Shown here: positions 25,262 through 33,766 of the stretch, in pieces | Layout of the letters: every line of letters starts with the position of its first letter | Position numbering within the stretch: the first letter of the stretch is position 1 | Assembly (NCBI GenBank): GCA_002309655.1 | Contig: DBXM01000033.1 | Coordinates: 47,763 to 111,762, forward strand | Length of the DNA: 64,000 nucleotides | Reading direction: 5' to 3' | Origin: Mageeibacillus sp. UBA1212 | Lineage (GTDB): Bacteria; Bacillota; Clostridia; UBA1212 | The notes under the pieces: model-generated | Database searches by the model: none | Told to the model about the DNA's origin: nothing | The model's input: only the letters and a program-made list of their open reading frames with translations | Program-made: the position numbers and the translations under genes

Positions 25262-28200
25262 ATGTTTAAACGTTATTTGACTATCATTCTTGCTTTTATA
25301 CTCTTGATTGCCGCTTCTTCGGGTTGCAGGCGGTCTGACGACGAACCTGAAAAAATGAGCGATATTGAGCTTAAGATCACGGGGCTGACCGTTTCCGACA
25401 AGATCGATATCGATTATGAGCTGATTTCGGATTCGTCAATTCCTGACGGCAGAATTCGTGTCAAGGCGGTTTCCGGAAATGGTGAGAAGACAGAGTCTGT
25501 TTTTGAGAAAGCGGATACCGTAACGCTCGATGCGCCGGCGAAAGGGGGTACGGTTGATATAGAAGTTATTTTTGAGGACGAAAACGGAAAACCGTTTGAC
25601 AAAGCTGTTCTTAGGACTAAGGACGGTCTTGTTCAGCTCACAGATGATTCGATACCTCTCGTGGTAGCGGAGATGACCGACGTTGAAAAAGCGCAGCTTA
25701 TCGCGGGAACTGGCAACCCGAAGAAGACAGGCGCTTCAGGCGGAACGTACGAAATCGAGAGGCTTGGCGTGCCGTCTATAACAGTCAACGACGGCCCTGC
25801 GGGAGTCAGGTACGATACATCCGTATGGTATCCGTCGGTTATGAACATGACTTCATCCTGGGACGGCGAGCTTATAAACAAAGTCGGCCGTGCCATGGGC
25901 GAAGATTCTCTCGCGCTTGGGATAGATATTGTTTTGGCGCCCGGTATGAACATTCAGAAGAACGTTCTTGGCGGACGCAATTTTGAGTACTGTTCCGAAG
26001 ACCCGCTTCTGACAGCCTTTTCCGCGTCGGCTTACGTTAAAGGTATGCAGTCCGCCGGCGCAGGCGCGTGTTTAAAGCACTTTGTCGCCAACGAGCAGGA
26101 GACCTCAAGAGGTTCCGTCAGCTCAACTATGACCGAGAGGGCGCTCCGCGAGATATATTTGAAACCTTTTCAGCTCGCGGTCAGGAATTCGTCCCCCGTT
26201 TCGATCATGTCCTCGTACAACCAGTTGAACGGTATCCACAACTCCATCAACAAAGAGCTTTTAACCGGAATTCTACGCGGCGAATGGGGCTACAAGGGAA
26301 TGGTTATGACGGACTGGGGAGCGGCCGGTGCCATCGAGGATAAAGTTAACGCTTTGAACGATATTTACATGCCGGGCGGAGAGGCTGAAAACGCGAAGAA
26401 TATTCTTGCCGGCCTAAAGACCGGACGCGTTGACAGAGAAGCTCTCGACAAGTGCTGCGAGCATATTCTTTACGCCGTGACGCAGTCGCCGACGTTCAGC
26501 GGACTTCAGATGAACACCGAAGTTGATTTCAAGAATCACTCCATAATTTCAGAGCAGGCCGGTTGCGACACTATCGTTCTGCTCAAAAACGACAATGAAG
26601 CGCTGCCGTTTTCGAAAGGCACTTCAGTGGCTGTCTTCGGAAACGGAGCATACAGAACTCGCTTCGGCGGCTCAGGCTCAGGAGGCGTTACTCCTTCCTA
26701 CAACGTCAACATCGTTGAAGGTATCGAAAACAGTAATAAACTGAGTGTCTACGACGAGAGCGGCAACATTTTCAAGTATTCCGAAGACCACTCCAAAACC
26801 GATCCCACGAAGGACGCGAAAGTGTCCGAAAGATATGCTTCGTCTTGCGCTAAAGGAGCCGACGCCGCCGTAATAGTGATATCGCGCGATACTCAGGAAG
26901 GCGCCGACAACAGTCCTTCAAAAGGTGATTTTCTTCTGAATGACCGTGAGTCTGAGATGATTCGAGTTGTTTCAGAGGCCTTTCACGCTGCAGGCAAAAA
27001 GGTTATCGTACTTATCAACACCGGAAACCCCGTAGAGGTGTGTTCCTGGCGCGACCTTGTCGACGCGGTAGTGTTCATCGGCTATCCCGGCCAGAACGCC
27101 GGCAACGCCGTCGCGGCCGTCTTATCGGGAGACGTCAACCCTTCGGCAAAGACAACCATGTCGTGGCCCGTCAAGTATTCCGACGTACCTGAGTACACAT
27201 CGTTTCCCGGAAATCCCGGAAAGGTCGTCTATTACGAGGATATCTACGTCGGTTACAGATACTACAATACTTTTGACGTCGCGACGGCCTATCCGTTCGG
27301 ATACGGGCTATCGTACACTACTTTCGAATACAGCGGTTTCGTTGTGAAGAATAACGGAGACGGCACTTTTGAGCTTTCCGTCACTGTCACAAACAACGGC
27401 AAAACGCAAGGGCGCGAGGTGGTCGAGTTTTACGTATCGAAGCCTGAAACGGTGCTGGAGCAGCCGGAGAGAGAGCTTTGCGGTTTCAAAAAGACTGACG
27501 TTTTAAAACCGGGGAAATCGGAAACCGTGAAGATTACCGTCACCGGCGACGACATTTTCAGTTACGACAGCGAAAACAGCCGCTACATCGTCTCGCAGGG
27601 TGACTACACTTTTTACGCATGTTCATCATCCGAAAAAATACACGCCGAAGCTTCCGCGAAGATTGAAGAGACACGCGTTGTTTACGACGTCGAAAACAGG
27701 TGCGCCCCCTCTCCGGAGCCTCCGCATATTACTAAATCCGGGTATAAAAAACCTGAGGAAAGGTCCGATGAAGATATAATCGCTTCCGAGCTTACCGGGA
27801 AAAACAATTTATTCACCGTCGATCTGGGAGGCGTCAAAGAGGTTGGCGCGGTCCTTATCGACTGGGAAAAACTGGAAGCGCCGTTTGTGGTGCTGACAGC
27901 CGGCGAAGACGGCAAGTTCTCAAGGTTCGACGTTTTTGCCTCAGAAGGGTTGAATTTCTCCGAGATCAACCTCCACGGAAAAGCGGCCAGGTTCATAAGA
28001 ATTCGTACGCTTAAGGAGGAAAAAGTCACCGCGGTGAGGGTATACGCCGCAAATGAAGAGGATAAGAAGACCGCAACGCCTGTTTTCGAAAATATCGCGC
28101 TGAAGAAGAAAGTGAAGGCGGCGTCGGTCGAAGGAGCGCTTGCCGCCGCGTACGCCGTTGACGGCAACTTGACTTCGCGCTGGGGTTCGCTGCCCTCAGG

Positions 28201-28453
28201 CGAATCGTGGCTTAGGGTCGACCTCGGTGAGGTTAAGAACGTAAAGGGGATTCTTCTGTATCTTGAAGCCGCATGGGTGCCGTACAGAATAGAATATTCC
28301 ACGGACGGTGAAAACTATACGACCCTGGCTTCCTTCAGCTCGGGAGAGATTTTTGTCAAGCTTAGAGACCTTGATTTCGATGCCAGGTACGTACGGTTCA
28401 TCCGCGAGGGCGAGAGCTGGTTCAGTATTTACGAGGCGGAGATATACGGATAA
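25262..28453 (+). CDS. GH3 beta-glycosidase lipoprotein with discoidin-type C-terminal modules
   Basis: 1063 residues. Lipobox ending in Cys22. A short beta domain (about 35-125) precedes the GH3 barrel. In the barrel are NDGPAGVRYD (176-185), LKHFVANEQE (271-280) and the nucleophile Asp351 in VMTDWGA. The second alpha/beta domain and the fibronectin-III-like domain (about 715-800, GREVVEFYVSKPE) complete a normal GH3 enzyme. Two F5/8 type C-like modules follow: an incomplete one (about 835-935) and a full one (about 955-1063, with SRWGS and YVRFIREG). It probably removes beta-linked glucose or xylose outside the cell and is tethered to both membrane and glycan. It shares an operon with the GH99-like lipoprotein (49-base gap). 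Confidence 0.88.
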   Translation: MFKRYLTIILAFILLIAASSGCRRSDDEPEKMSDIELKITGLTVSDKIDIDYELISDSSIPDGRIRVKAVSGNGEKTESVFEKADTVTLDAPAKGGTVDIEVIFEDENGKPFDKAVLRTKDGLVQLTDDSIPLVVAEMTDVEKAQLIAGTGNPKKTGASGGTYEIERLGVPSITVNDGPAGVRYDTSVWYPSVMNMTSSWDGELINKVGRAMGEDSLALGIDIVLAPGMNIQKNVLGGRNFEYCSEDPLLTAFSASAYVKGMQSAGAGACLKHFVANEQETSRGSVSSTMTERALREIYLKPFQLAVRNSSPVSIMSSYNQLNGIHNSINKELLTGILRGEWGYKGMVMTDWGAAGAIEDKVNALNDIYMPGGEAENAKNILAGLKTGRVDREALDKCCEHILYAVTQSPTFSGLQMNTEVDFKNHSIISEQAGCDTIVLLKNDNEALPFSKGTSVAVFGNGAYRTRFGGSGSGGVTPSYNVNIVEGIENSNKLSVYDESGNIFKYSEDHSKTDPTKDAKVSERYASSCAKGADAAVIVISRDTQEGADNSPSKGDFLLNDRESEMIRVVSEAFHAAGKKVIVLINTGNPVEVCSWRDLVDAVVFIGYPGQNAGNAVAAVLSGDVNPSAKTTMSWPVKYSDVPEYTSFPGNPGKVVYYEDIYVGYRYYNTFDVATAYPFGYGLSYTTFEYSGFVVKNNGDGTFELSVTVTNNGKTQGREVVEFYVSKPETVLEQPERELCGFKKTDVLKPGKSETVKITVTGDDIFSYDSENSRYIVSQGDYTFYACSSSEKIHAEASAKIEETRVVYDVENRCAPSPEPPHITKSGYKKPEERSDEDIIASELTGKNNLFTVDLGGVKEVGAVLIDWEKLEAPFVVLTAGEDGKFSRFDVFASEGLNFSEINLHGKAARFIRIRTLKEEKVTAVRVYAANEEDKKTATPVFENIALKKKVKAASVEGALAAAYAVDGNLTSRWGSLPSGESWLRVDLGEVKNVKGILLYLEAAWVPYRIEYSTDGENYTTLASFSSGEIFVKLRDLDFDARYVRFIREGESWFSIYEAEIYG

Positions 28454-28476
28454 CAGTTTGCACCGGAATAAAAAAA

Positions 28477-28512
28477 GCGCCGCACGCCGGAATTTATCCT
28501 TAGCGTGCGGCG
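28477..28512 (-). terminator. Terminator of tRNA-Pro, also facing the GH3 operon
   Basis: A 10-bp stem (CGCCGCACGC with GCGTGCGGCG, plus one possible extra pair). On the minus strand it is followed by seven T residues (complement of 28470-28476), which fits termination of the tRNA transcript; on the plus strand TTTAATATT follows, so it may be bidirectional. Confidence 0.82.
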
Positions 28513-28520
28513 TTTAATAT

Positions 28521-28597
28521 TGGTCGAGATGACAGGATTTGAACCTGCGACTTCTGCGTCCCGAACGCAGCGCTCTACCAAGCTGAGCCACATCTCG
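28521..28597 (-). tRNA. tRNA-Pro (anticodon CGG)
   Basis: A 77-base cloverleaf on the minus strand with encoded CCA. Acceptor CGAGATG pairs with CATCTCG, D stem GCTC with GAGC, anticodon stem CTGCG with CGCAG around the loop TTCGGGA (anticodon CGG), and T loop TTCAAAT. It reads the proline codon CCG. Confidence 0.96.
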
Positions 28598-28702
28598 GAT
28601 CGAAGGCCTTCTCAAAGGCATTGAATATAATACCACTCGGGAAGAGACCTGTCAACCGTTTTTTTGATTTTTGAAGAGCAGGAACGCAAAAACGCATCCG
28701 GA

Positions 28703-30700
28703 TTACTCTTCGAAGCCTTCAAACTCGTAAAATCCGCATTTTTTGAGCGCTTCCGTGTACGAGTTGTAGTCGATTCCGCCCTCGTTCACGAAGAAGTGAT
28801 TCGTTATGCTTCTGCCGGTGCGGGGCGTCCAGGAGATCAGATAGAATCCGTTTTTGTCAAGACGGACCTTTTCGAGAACAGTTTTGCTGTTGGGCGAAAT
28901 CTCCGCCATTCCGCTTGCCACTATCTTTCCCGATTCGGTCAGATCTTTAACTACAAACGTGATCTCGTCTCCGTACTGAAGATCGTTCACGGCGTGGAGC
29001 TCATAAAAGTCTCTTTCGTCGCTCTTCGTGAATACGAGCACGAGCGGGCTCTGCGATCTTTTTACGTAAAAATAGGAGAGTTTGCGGACGTTGAAATAGT
29101 CTGTGACCGAGTCAGAAAAACAGGGCCAGCCGTCGCTGAGAGACTGCCAGATGATTCCGTTCCCGGAACTCTTGGTTGCACGCGCGTTCTCGATAACACC
29201 TTTAAGGTACTCCGCCTGAACTATTTGCGACTGCCTGAGGAACGGGTTCATTTTCTCGATTTTTTTGTCGAAGAACCTGAGCACACCGGCCTCGATATCA
29301 TCAGAATTTACAAACTTTCCTGCAAATGGATCGGAAGAGTGAATCGAATAATCCGGGTTGATTCCGCGATCCGGGTCAACCGCAGGCCAGACAACGTCTC
29401 TGGGAATGAATTTCTTAACGGTAGAAGAGGATGGCATCGAAAGAACGTGTTCGCAGACGTCAAAAACCGAACCCTCACTGCCGATGCAGGGGATGAACGG
29501 AATCTCGGGCGTTAAGTTTTTGAGCACATCCGGAACGTAAGCCGAGCGCGAACACGCCGCGATCACCGAGGGATGGTTCCTCAGGAACTCCGCTGTGGCG
29601 CGAATCTTAGCACGTGAGATGTCGTTATTCCCGATTTCCTCGGCCTGGAACTCGCGAACGACCGCGATACCGTTCCTGTCGCAGAGGTCGTAGAACAGCT
29701 CGGAGTTAAGGTCGGTTCCGGCTGCGACGTAAAGAACGTTGCAGCCGAGATCGGTGACGGACTCGAACACCTTTTCGAGGCGCTCTTCGTCTTCAAAAGA
29801 CATTAAATCCGCGGGGCGCCAGGCGGGTCCCGATAGGCATAGACGCTTTCCGTTAACCGAAATATAGGAGATTTCGCCACCTCCTTCGGTTATCTCGGTC
29901 TCCAGCCAGACGGTCCTGATTCCGAGCGAGACGTCAAACTCGTCAAGCTGCCTGCCGCCGTCGTAAACTGTTATCGACGCGTCGTAAATATAGGGCCTTC
30001 CGTAGTTCTTGGGCCACCAGAGCTTGGCGCGCGGCACTTCCACGGTGAGGTCGATCTTGGAGCCGAAAAGGTCGCACTTGGACGAGTAAACGCGCTTTTC
30101 GTCCTTGATCTCCGCCTTGCAGTTGAGGTGCTGGAATTCGTGAACGGAGTCGCGCCTGATATCCACTTCGGCGGTAAAACGCACGACTGCGCTCTCTTCC
30201 TCCGGGTCGAGCGACTCGGTCCTGATGTAGGCGTTCCTGATCTCGCACTTTCTTTTCCTCTTGATATAGGCGTTTTTGACAAGTCCTTTGAGCGAGAAGG
30301 GCTTGTCGGAGGGATGGAAGTGAACGACCACTGTGTTGTCTCCGTCGACTATTCCGTCATGAATCCTGAGCTCCGCGAATCCTTCAGGAAGCTCGCGGCA
30401 AATCTCGCCGTTGACGAAGACGTCGGCGCGGCCGAGTATTCCCTCAAAAACAATACTGTCGAATTCGAAAGCGCTGAATTCGGAAAAGTACCAGACGTTC
30501 GTGCCGGCGTACTTTTTGAGGTTTAAGATGTTCGAGGCGTAGTAAAAGTCGTTCTCGAACCCGGCCAGCTCAAGCTCCTTCTCGAAGCAGCAGGGAACGT
30601 GGGCCTTTAGAACCGAAAGTCCGGCCGCGCGTATCTCGTCCGGCGTCGTGTATTCGTTTACAAAATTAGAATCGTTTGTGTATGCAATTTCCCAGTTCAT
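28703..30700 (-). CDS. GH2-like protein with altered catalytic motifs
   Basis: 665 residues with the layout of GH2 beta-mannosidases: an N-terminal jelly roll (ADVFVNGEI, 92-100), an immunoglobulin-like domain ending LWWPKNYGRPYIYD (227-240), then a barrel with VNGKRLCLSGPAWRPADL (282-299). In the barrel the usual RVWGGG segment reads YVAAGTD, and the acid/base motif expected after RNHPSVI (374-380) is CSRSAY rather than GNNE, so the catalytic Glu appears missing. A possible nucleophile Glu417 lies in CEHVLSMPS. No signal peptide. It may be a non-catalytic binding protein, a divergent enzyme using another residue, or a lytic variant. GGAGAG precedes the ATG; the PHP gene is 34 bases upstream. 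Confidence 0.66.
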   Translation of the reverse strand: MNWEIAYTNDSNFVNEYTTPDEIRAAGLSVLKAHVPCCFEKELELAGFENDFYYASNILNLKKYAGTNVWYFSEFSAFEFDSIVFEGILGRADVFVNGEICRELPEGFAELRIHDGIVDGDNTVVVHFHPSDKPFSLKGLVKNAYIKRKRKCEIRNAYIRTESLDPEEESAVVRFTAEVDIRRDSVHEFQHLNCKAEIKDEKRVYSSKCDLFGSKIDLTVEVPRAKLWWPKNYGRPYIYDASITVYDGGRQLDEFDVSLGIRTVWLETEITEGGGEISYISVNGKRLCLSGPAWRPADLMSFEDEERLEKVFESVTDLGCNVLYVAAGTDLNSELFYDLCDRNGIAVVREFQAEEIGNNDISRAKIRATAEFLRNHPSVIAACSRSAYVPDVLKNLTPEIPFIPCIGSEGSVFDVCEHVLSMPSSSTVKKFIPRDVVWPAVDPDRGINPDYSIHSSDPFAGKFVNSDDIEAGVLRFFDKKIEKMNPFLRQSQIVQAEYLKGVIENARATKSSGNGIIWQSLSDGWPCFSDSVTDYFNVRKLSYFYVKRSQSPLVLVFTKSDERDFYELHAVNDLQYGDEITFVVKDLTESGKIVASGMAEISPNSKTVLEKVRLDKNGFYLISWTPRTGRSITNHFFVNEGGIDYNSYTEALKKCGFYEFEGFEE

Positions 30701-30734
30701 TTTTCTCTCCGGTAAGTAATCTGTCGTAGAAGAT

Positions 30735-31526
30735 TTATAGGTTTTCGGCGACCGGCTTTCTGTTTTCGTAACGGAAAGTGTATTGGTAGCCGAGGTTTTT
30801 CAGGAATTCCGAGTATTTTCCGAACTCGTAGCCGACGAGCCATGGTTTGTGAGCGTCGCTGGCGAAGGTTATAAGCTCGCCGCCGAGTTCCTTGTAGCGG
30901 GTCCAAATCTCAGGGTCGGGGGGAACTCTTCCGGCGGTCTTTGTGTTGAACTCGAGCGAGATTCCGTTCCAAATCATAAATTTAAAGAGCGCGTCGAACT
31001 CGTCCGGAAACTCTCCGTAGCGCAGTTGCCGGTCCTCGTAGGGAGCGTAGCGGGAAGAGTAGTCTATGTGCCCGAGGGTGTCGACGTAGCTGAATTTGTG
31101 CAGGCAGTCAAGCGTTTCGGTGAGCAGCAGTGAGAAGCTTTCACGCTTGCTTTTCCCCTGAAAATAGGATGAATCGTAAACGTCGAGACCGCTCACGTAG
31201 TGCATCGAACCGATGACGTGGTCGAGAGTAAGTCCTTCGATCCGCTTCGCGCACAGGTCGACGATACACTTGTCGGGCTGCATTCCCAGCTCGATTCCGG
31301 TGAGTATGCCGACTCTACCGGAGAACTCTTCTTTAAGAGCAAGTATCTCTCTTAAGTAGTCGTCCTGGTTGAAATCGTCGGGAGCGCGTCCGTCGAGATA
31401 GCCGTCGAAATGCTCGGTGAAGGCAATAGTATTTATTTTTGAAGACTCAGCGCTCTCTGCGTTCAGGCGGGGAACGGTGTTTGAGTCCATTGAAAATGCC
31501 GAATGTAAATGCGTGTCGGAGATCAT
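30735..31526 (-). CDS. PHP-domain phosphatase (HisK-type histidinol-phosphatase family)
   Basis: About 263 residues. Metal-binding PHP motifs are DTHLHSAFSMDS near the N terminus, FTEHFDGYL, GIELGMQ, GSMHYVSG, LGHIDYSS, and FASDAHKPW near the end. This is the HisK family, whose members hydrolyse L-histidinol phosphate or other phosphoesters. Here the neighbours are glycosidases rather than his genes, so a sugar-phosphate substrate is possible (inference). GTG at 31535, ATG at 31532 and ATG at 31526 are all in frame; the last is preferred because GGGGTG lies 6 bases upstream. Confidence 0.8.
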   Translation of the reverse strand: MISDTHLHSAFSMDSNTVPRLNAESAESSKINTIAFTEHFDGYLDGRAPDDFNQDDYLREILALKEEFSGRVGILTGIELGMQPDKCIVDLCAKRIEGLTLDHVIGSMHYVSGLDVYDSSYFQGKSKRESFSLLLTETLDCLHKFSYVDTLGHIDYSSRYAPYEDRQLRYGEFPDEFDALFKFMIWNGISLEFNTKTAGRVPPDPEIWTRYKELGGELITFASDAHKPWLVGYEFGKYSEFLKNLGYQYTFRYENRKPVAENL

Positions 31527-31546
31527 TTTCATCACCCCGATTTTTA

Positions 31547-31552
31547 ATTATA
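31547..31552 (-). promoter_or_regulatory. Probable -10 box of the PHP/GH2-like operon
   Basis: TATAAT on the minus strand (complement of 31547-31552), about 20 bases before the PHP start. The matching -35 position reads TTTATA, a weak match. Confidence 0.45.
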
Positions 31553-31607
31553 CCACAGTGAAGCCGGTTTATAAAGCGGAACGTTGAAAATCCGTTGAAG
31601 AATGTTC

Positions 31608-31633
31608 GTGAATTCAATTCGTGAATTCAATTC
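31608..31633. repeat. 13-base tandem duplication in an intergenic region
   Basis: GTGAATTCAATTC occurs twice head to tail, just upstream of the promoter of the cytoplasmic GH99-like gene and between divergent operons. It could be an operator or simple slippage. Confidence 0.8.
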
Positions 31634-31643
31634 GCTTTTCCGC

Positions 31644-31672
31644 TTTCACAGCCGTCAAAAAAGTGGTATAAT
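31644..31672 (+). promoter_or_regulatory. Promoter of the cytoplasmic GH99-like/ADH operon
   Basis: TATAAT at 31667-31672 is exact. The -35 position (31644-31649, TTTCAC) is a weak match at 17-base spacing, which would suit activator-dependent transcription. Confidence 0.5.
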
Positions 31673-31698
31673 GATAAAAAACTGCGGAGGTTCCGGCT

Positions 31699-33762
31699 AT
31701 GGCAGAATACAAGAATTCGATAATCAGGTTTGACGGTGACGAGAAGAAGTGCGTCGTGACTTTCAGCGGCTCTCACAACGTCTCTTTGCTTACCATAAAA
31801 GTTGACGGGAAACCCGTCGGACTTTGCGCGCTTTCAAGCTCATGCGACGGCACCGACGACGCGGAGTGTCCGGTAGATCCGGTCGGTAAAGGCGAACACG
31901 AGGTTTCGGTGGAGCTTGACGGTTCAGCCAGCATTCACGCGCTGAATTTTACGCCTGAAAGCCTTTACGATGGTGTTGAATATCAGCCGACGCCTGAGTC
32001 GAAGCTGAGGAACGTTCACGCCGAGACCTGGGAGGCAACCGACATGCTGGGAAGGAAAGTCGCGTCTGTTGAAGACGTGGGCGGCGTGAAGGACAGAAAG
32101 GTCGGAATCTTCTACTGGACCTGGCACGAACGCTGCACGAATTCACGGCCTGTGGACGTCACCGAAGTTCTCGAGAAGTTCCCGGCGGCGGAGTACAATG
32201 AAAAGCACCGCGCCTGGGGAGAGAGACCGTTCACGTGCTTCTGGCACGAGCCCTTCCTCGGCTTCTATAAAGACTCCGACCCGTACGTGATCCGCCACCA
32301 CATGCAGATGCTCGCGGACGCCGGCGTCGACTTTCTGCTCTTCGACACCACCAACGGCGCGCTTGTCTGGAGATCGGCCTACGAACCGCTTTTCGCCGAG
32401 ATGCACAGAATGCGCGAGGACGGCGTGAAGACCCCGCAGTTTGCGTTCATGATGAATTTTTGGCCCCACAAGAACACCGAGAAGATGCTTCGAGCGCTCT
32501 ACCAGAACTTGTACAAACCGGGTCTTTATTCAGATCTCTGGTTCAGGATCGACGGAAAGCCGATGGTTATGTGCCATCCGGAGTCCATTCGCGAAAAGGG
32601 CGTGTGCGATGCGGACAACAGGATTCTCGAAGAGATAAAGTCGTTTTTCGCTTTCAGGCCGGGACAGCCCGGGTACGGATGCGGACCGCACAACGACAAG
32701 GAGTGGGGCTGGCTCGAGAAGTTCCCGCAGCATAAGTACGGTGAAAGACCGGATGGCTCCTGCGAGATGATGACGGTCGGCGTCGCCCAGAACTGCAACG
32801 ACGAACACATCTGCACGCATTTCAACGCGAAAGACACATACGGCCGCAGTTTTACCTACAAGGACAGATTCTCCAAACTCACGAAAGATTCCTATAAATA
32901 CGGGTACAACGTTCAGGAACAGTGGGAGCGGGCGCTTGACATCGGTCCCGACCACATATTCATCACAGGCTGGAACGAGTGGATTATGGGGCAGTACCAC
33001 GAGCCCTGGGTTCTCGATCCCGATTCGACGCAGCTGGCGATGGTCGACCAGTTCGACCGTGAACACAGCCGCGATATCGAGCCCGACAAGGACGGCTACC
33101 TCGACTCGTACTATTTGCAGATGGCTTCCAACATCAGGAGATACAAAGGCGCCGCGAAGCGTATTCCCGCCTCCGCGCCGAAAACCATTGACATTTACGG
33201 ACCCGTTTCGCAGTGGAACGACGTCTTGCCGGAATATTTAAACGACAAGGGCACCACGATTCACCGCGACTGGGACGGCTTCAAGGGCTGCCATTACGTC
33301 AACAAAACCGGCAGGAACGACATCATTTCCGCCAAGGTGGCGCGCGACGCCGAAAACGTGTATTTCCTTGTCGAGTGCGCTGAAAACGTCACGAAGCCCG
33401 AAGGCGACAACTGGATGACTCTCTTCATTGACGCCGACCGCTCAAAAGCTACCGGCTGGGAGGGCTACGACCTTGTCGTGAACAGGTCCCGCACCGGAAG
33501 GAACACGGTTTTAGTTGAAAAGTATTTCCCGACAGCCGAAAAGGGCAGCTTTACCTGGGTCACAGCCGGCGAGGGCAGTATTTCGCGGAAAGGAAGGTTC
33601 CTGACGCTTTCGGTGCCGCGGAAGCTTCTTGAGCGTGCGAACGGAACTCTTGATTTTGAGTTCAAATGGAGCGACAATATGCAGGAACACGACGTGATGG
33701 ATTTCTACCGCAACGGAGATTCGGCGCCGCTGGGAAGGTTTAATTACCTGTTTAAGGAGTGA
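31699..33762 (+). CDS. GH99/GH71-like protein with C-terminal CBM9-like domain, no signal peptide
   Basis: 687 residues, starting MAEYKNSIIRFDGDEKK with no export signal, so probably cytoplasmic. A short beta domain (1-100) precedes a core at about 112-470 that parallels the lipoprotein at 22198: WEATDMLGRKV, then VGIFYWTWHE, FLLFDTTNGALVW, and ITGWNEWIMG. The CBM9/DOMON-like C-terminal module (about 520-687) is also shared: TGRNDIISAKVA and TLFIDADRSKATGW match TGRNDFVTAKVS and NLFVDTDCNASNGW. The laminin-G-like and surface-anchor modules are absent. The protein is followed 4 bases later by an iron-type dehydrogenase, suggesting a sugar-aldehyde or alcohol product (inference). Confidence 0.66.
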   Translation: MAEYKNSIIRFDGDEKKCVVTFSGSHNVSLLTIKVDGKPVGLCALSSSCDGTDDAECPVDPVGKGEHEVSVELDGSASIHALNFTPESLYDGVEYQPTPESKLRNVHAETWEATDMLGRKVASVEDVGGVKDRKVGIFYWTWHERCTNSRPVDVTEVLEKFPAAEYNEKHRAWGERPFTCFWHEPFLGFYKDSDPYVIRHHMQMLADAGVDFLLFDTTNGALVWRSAYEPLFAEMHRMREDGVKTPQFAFMMNFWPHKNTEKMLRALYQNLYKPGLYSDLWFRIDGKPMVMCHPESIREKGVCDADNRILEEIKSFFAFRPGQPGYGCGPHNDKEWGWLEKFPQHKYGERPDGSCEMMTVGVAQNCNDEHICTHFNAKDTYGRSFTYKDRFSKLTKDSYKYGYNVQEQWERALDIGPDHIFITGWNEWIMGQYHEPWVLDPDSTQLAMVDQFDREHSRDIEPDKDGYLDSYYLQMASNIRRYKGAAKRIPASAPKTIDIYGPVSQWNDVLPEYLNDKGTTIHRDWDGFKGCHYVNKTGRNDIISAKVARDAENVYFLVECAENVTKPEGDNWMTLFIDADRSKATGWEGYDLVVNRSRTGRNTVLVEKYFPTAEKGSFTWVTAGEGSISRKGRFLTLSVPRKLLERANGTLDFEFKWSDNMQEHDVMDFYRNGDSAPLGRFNYLFKE

Positions 33763-33766
33763 TATT

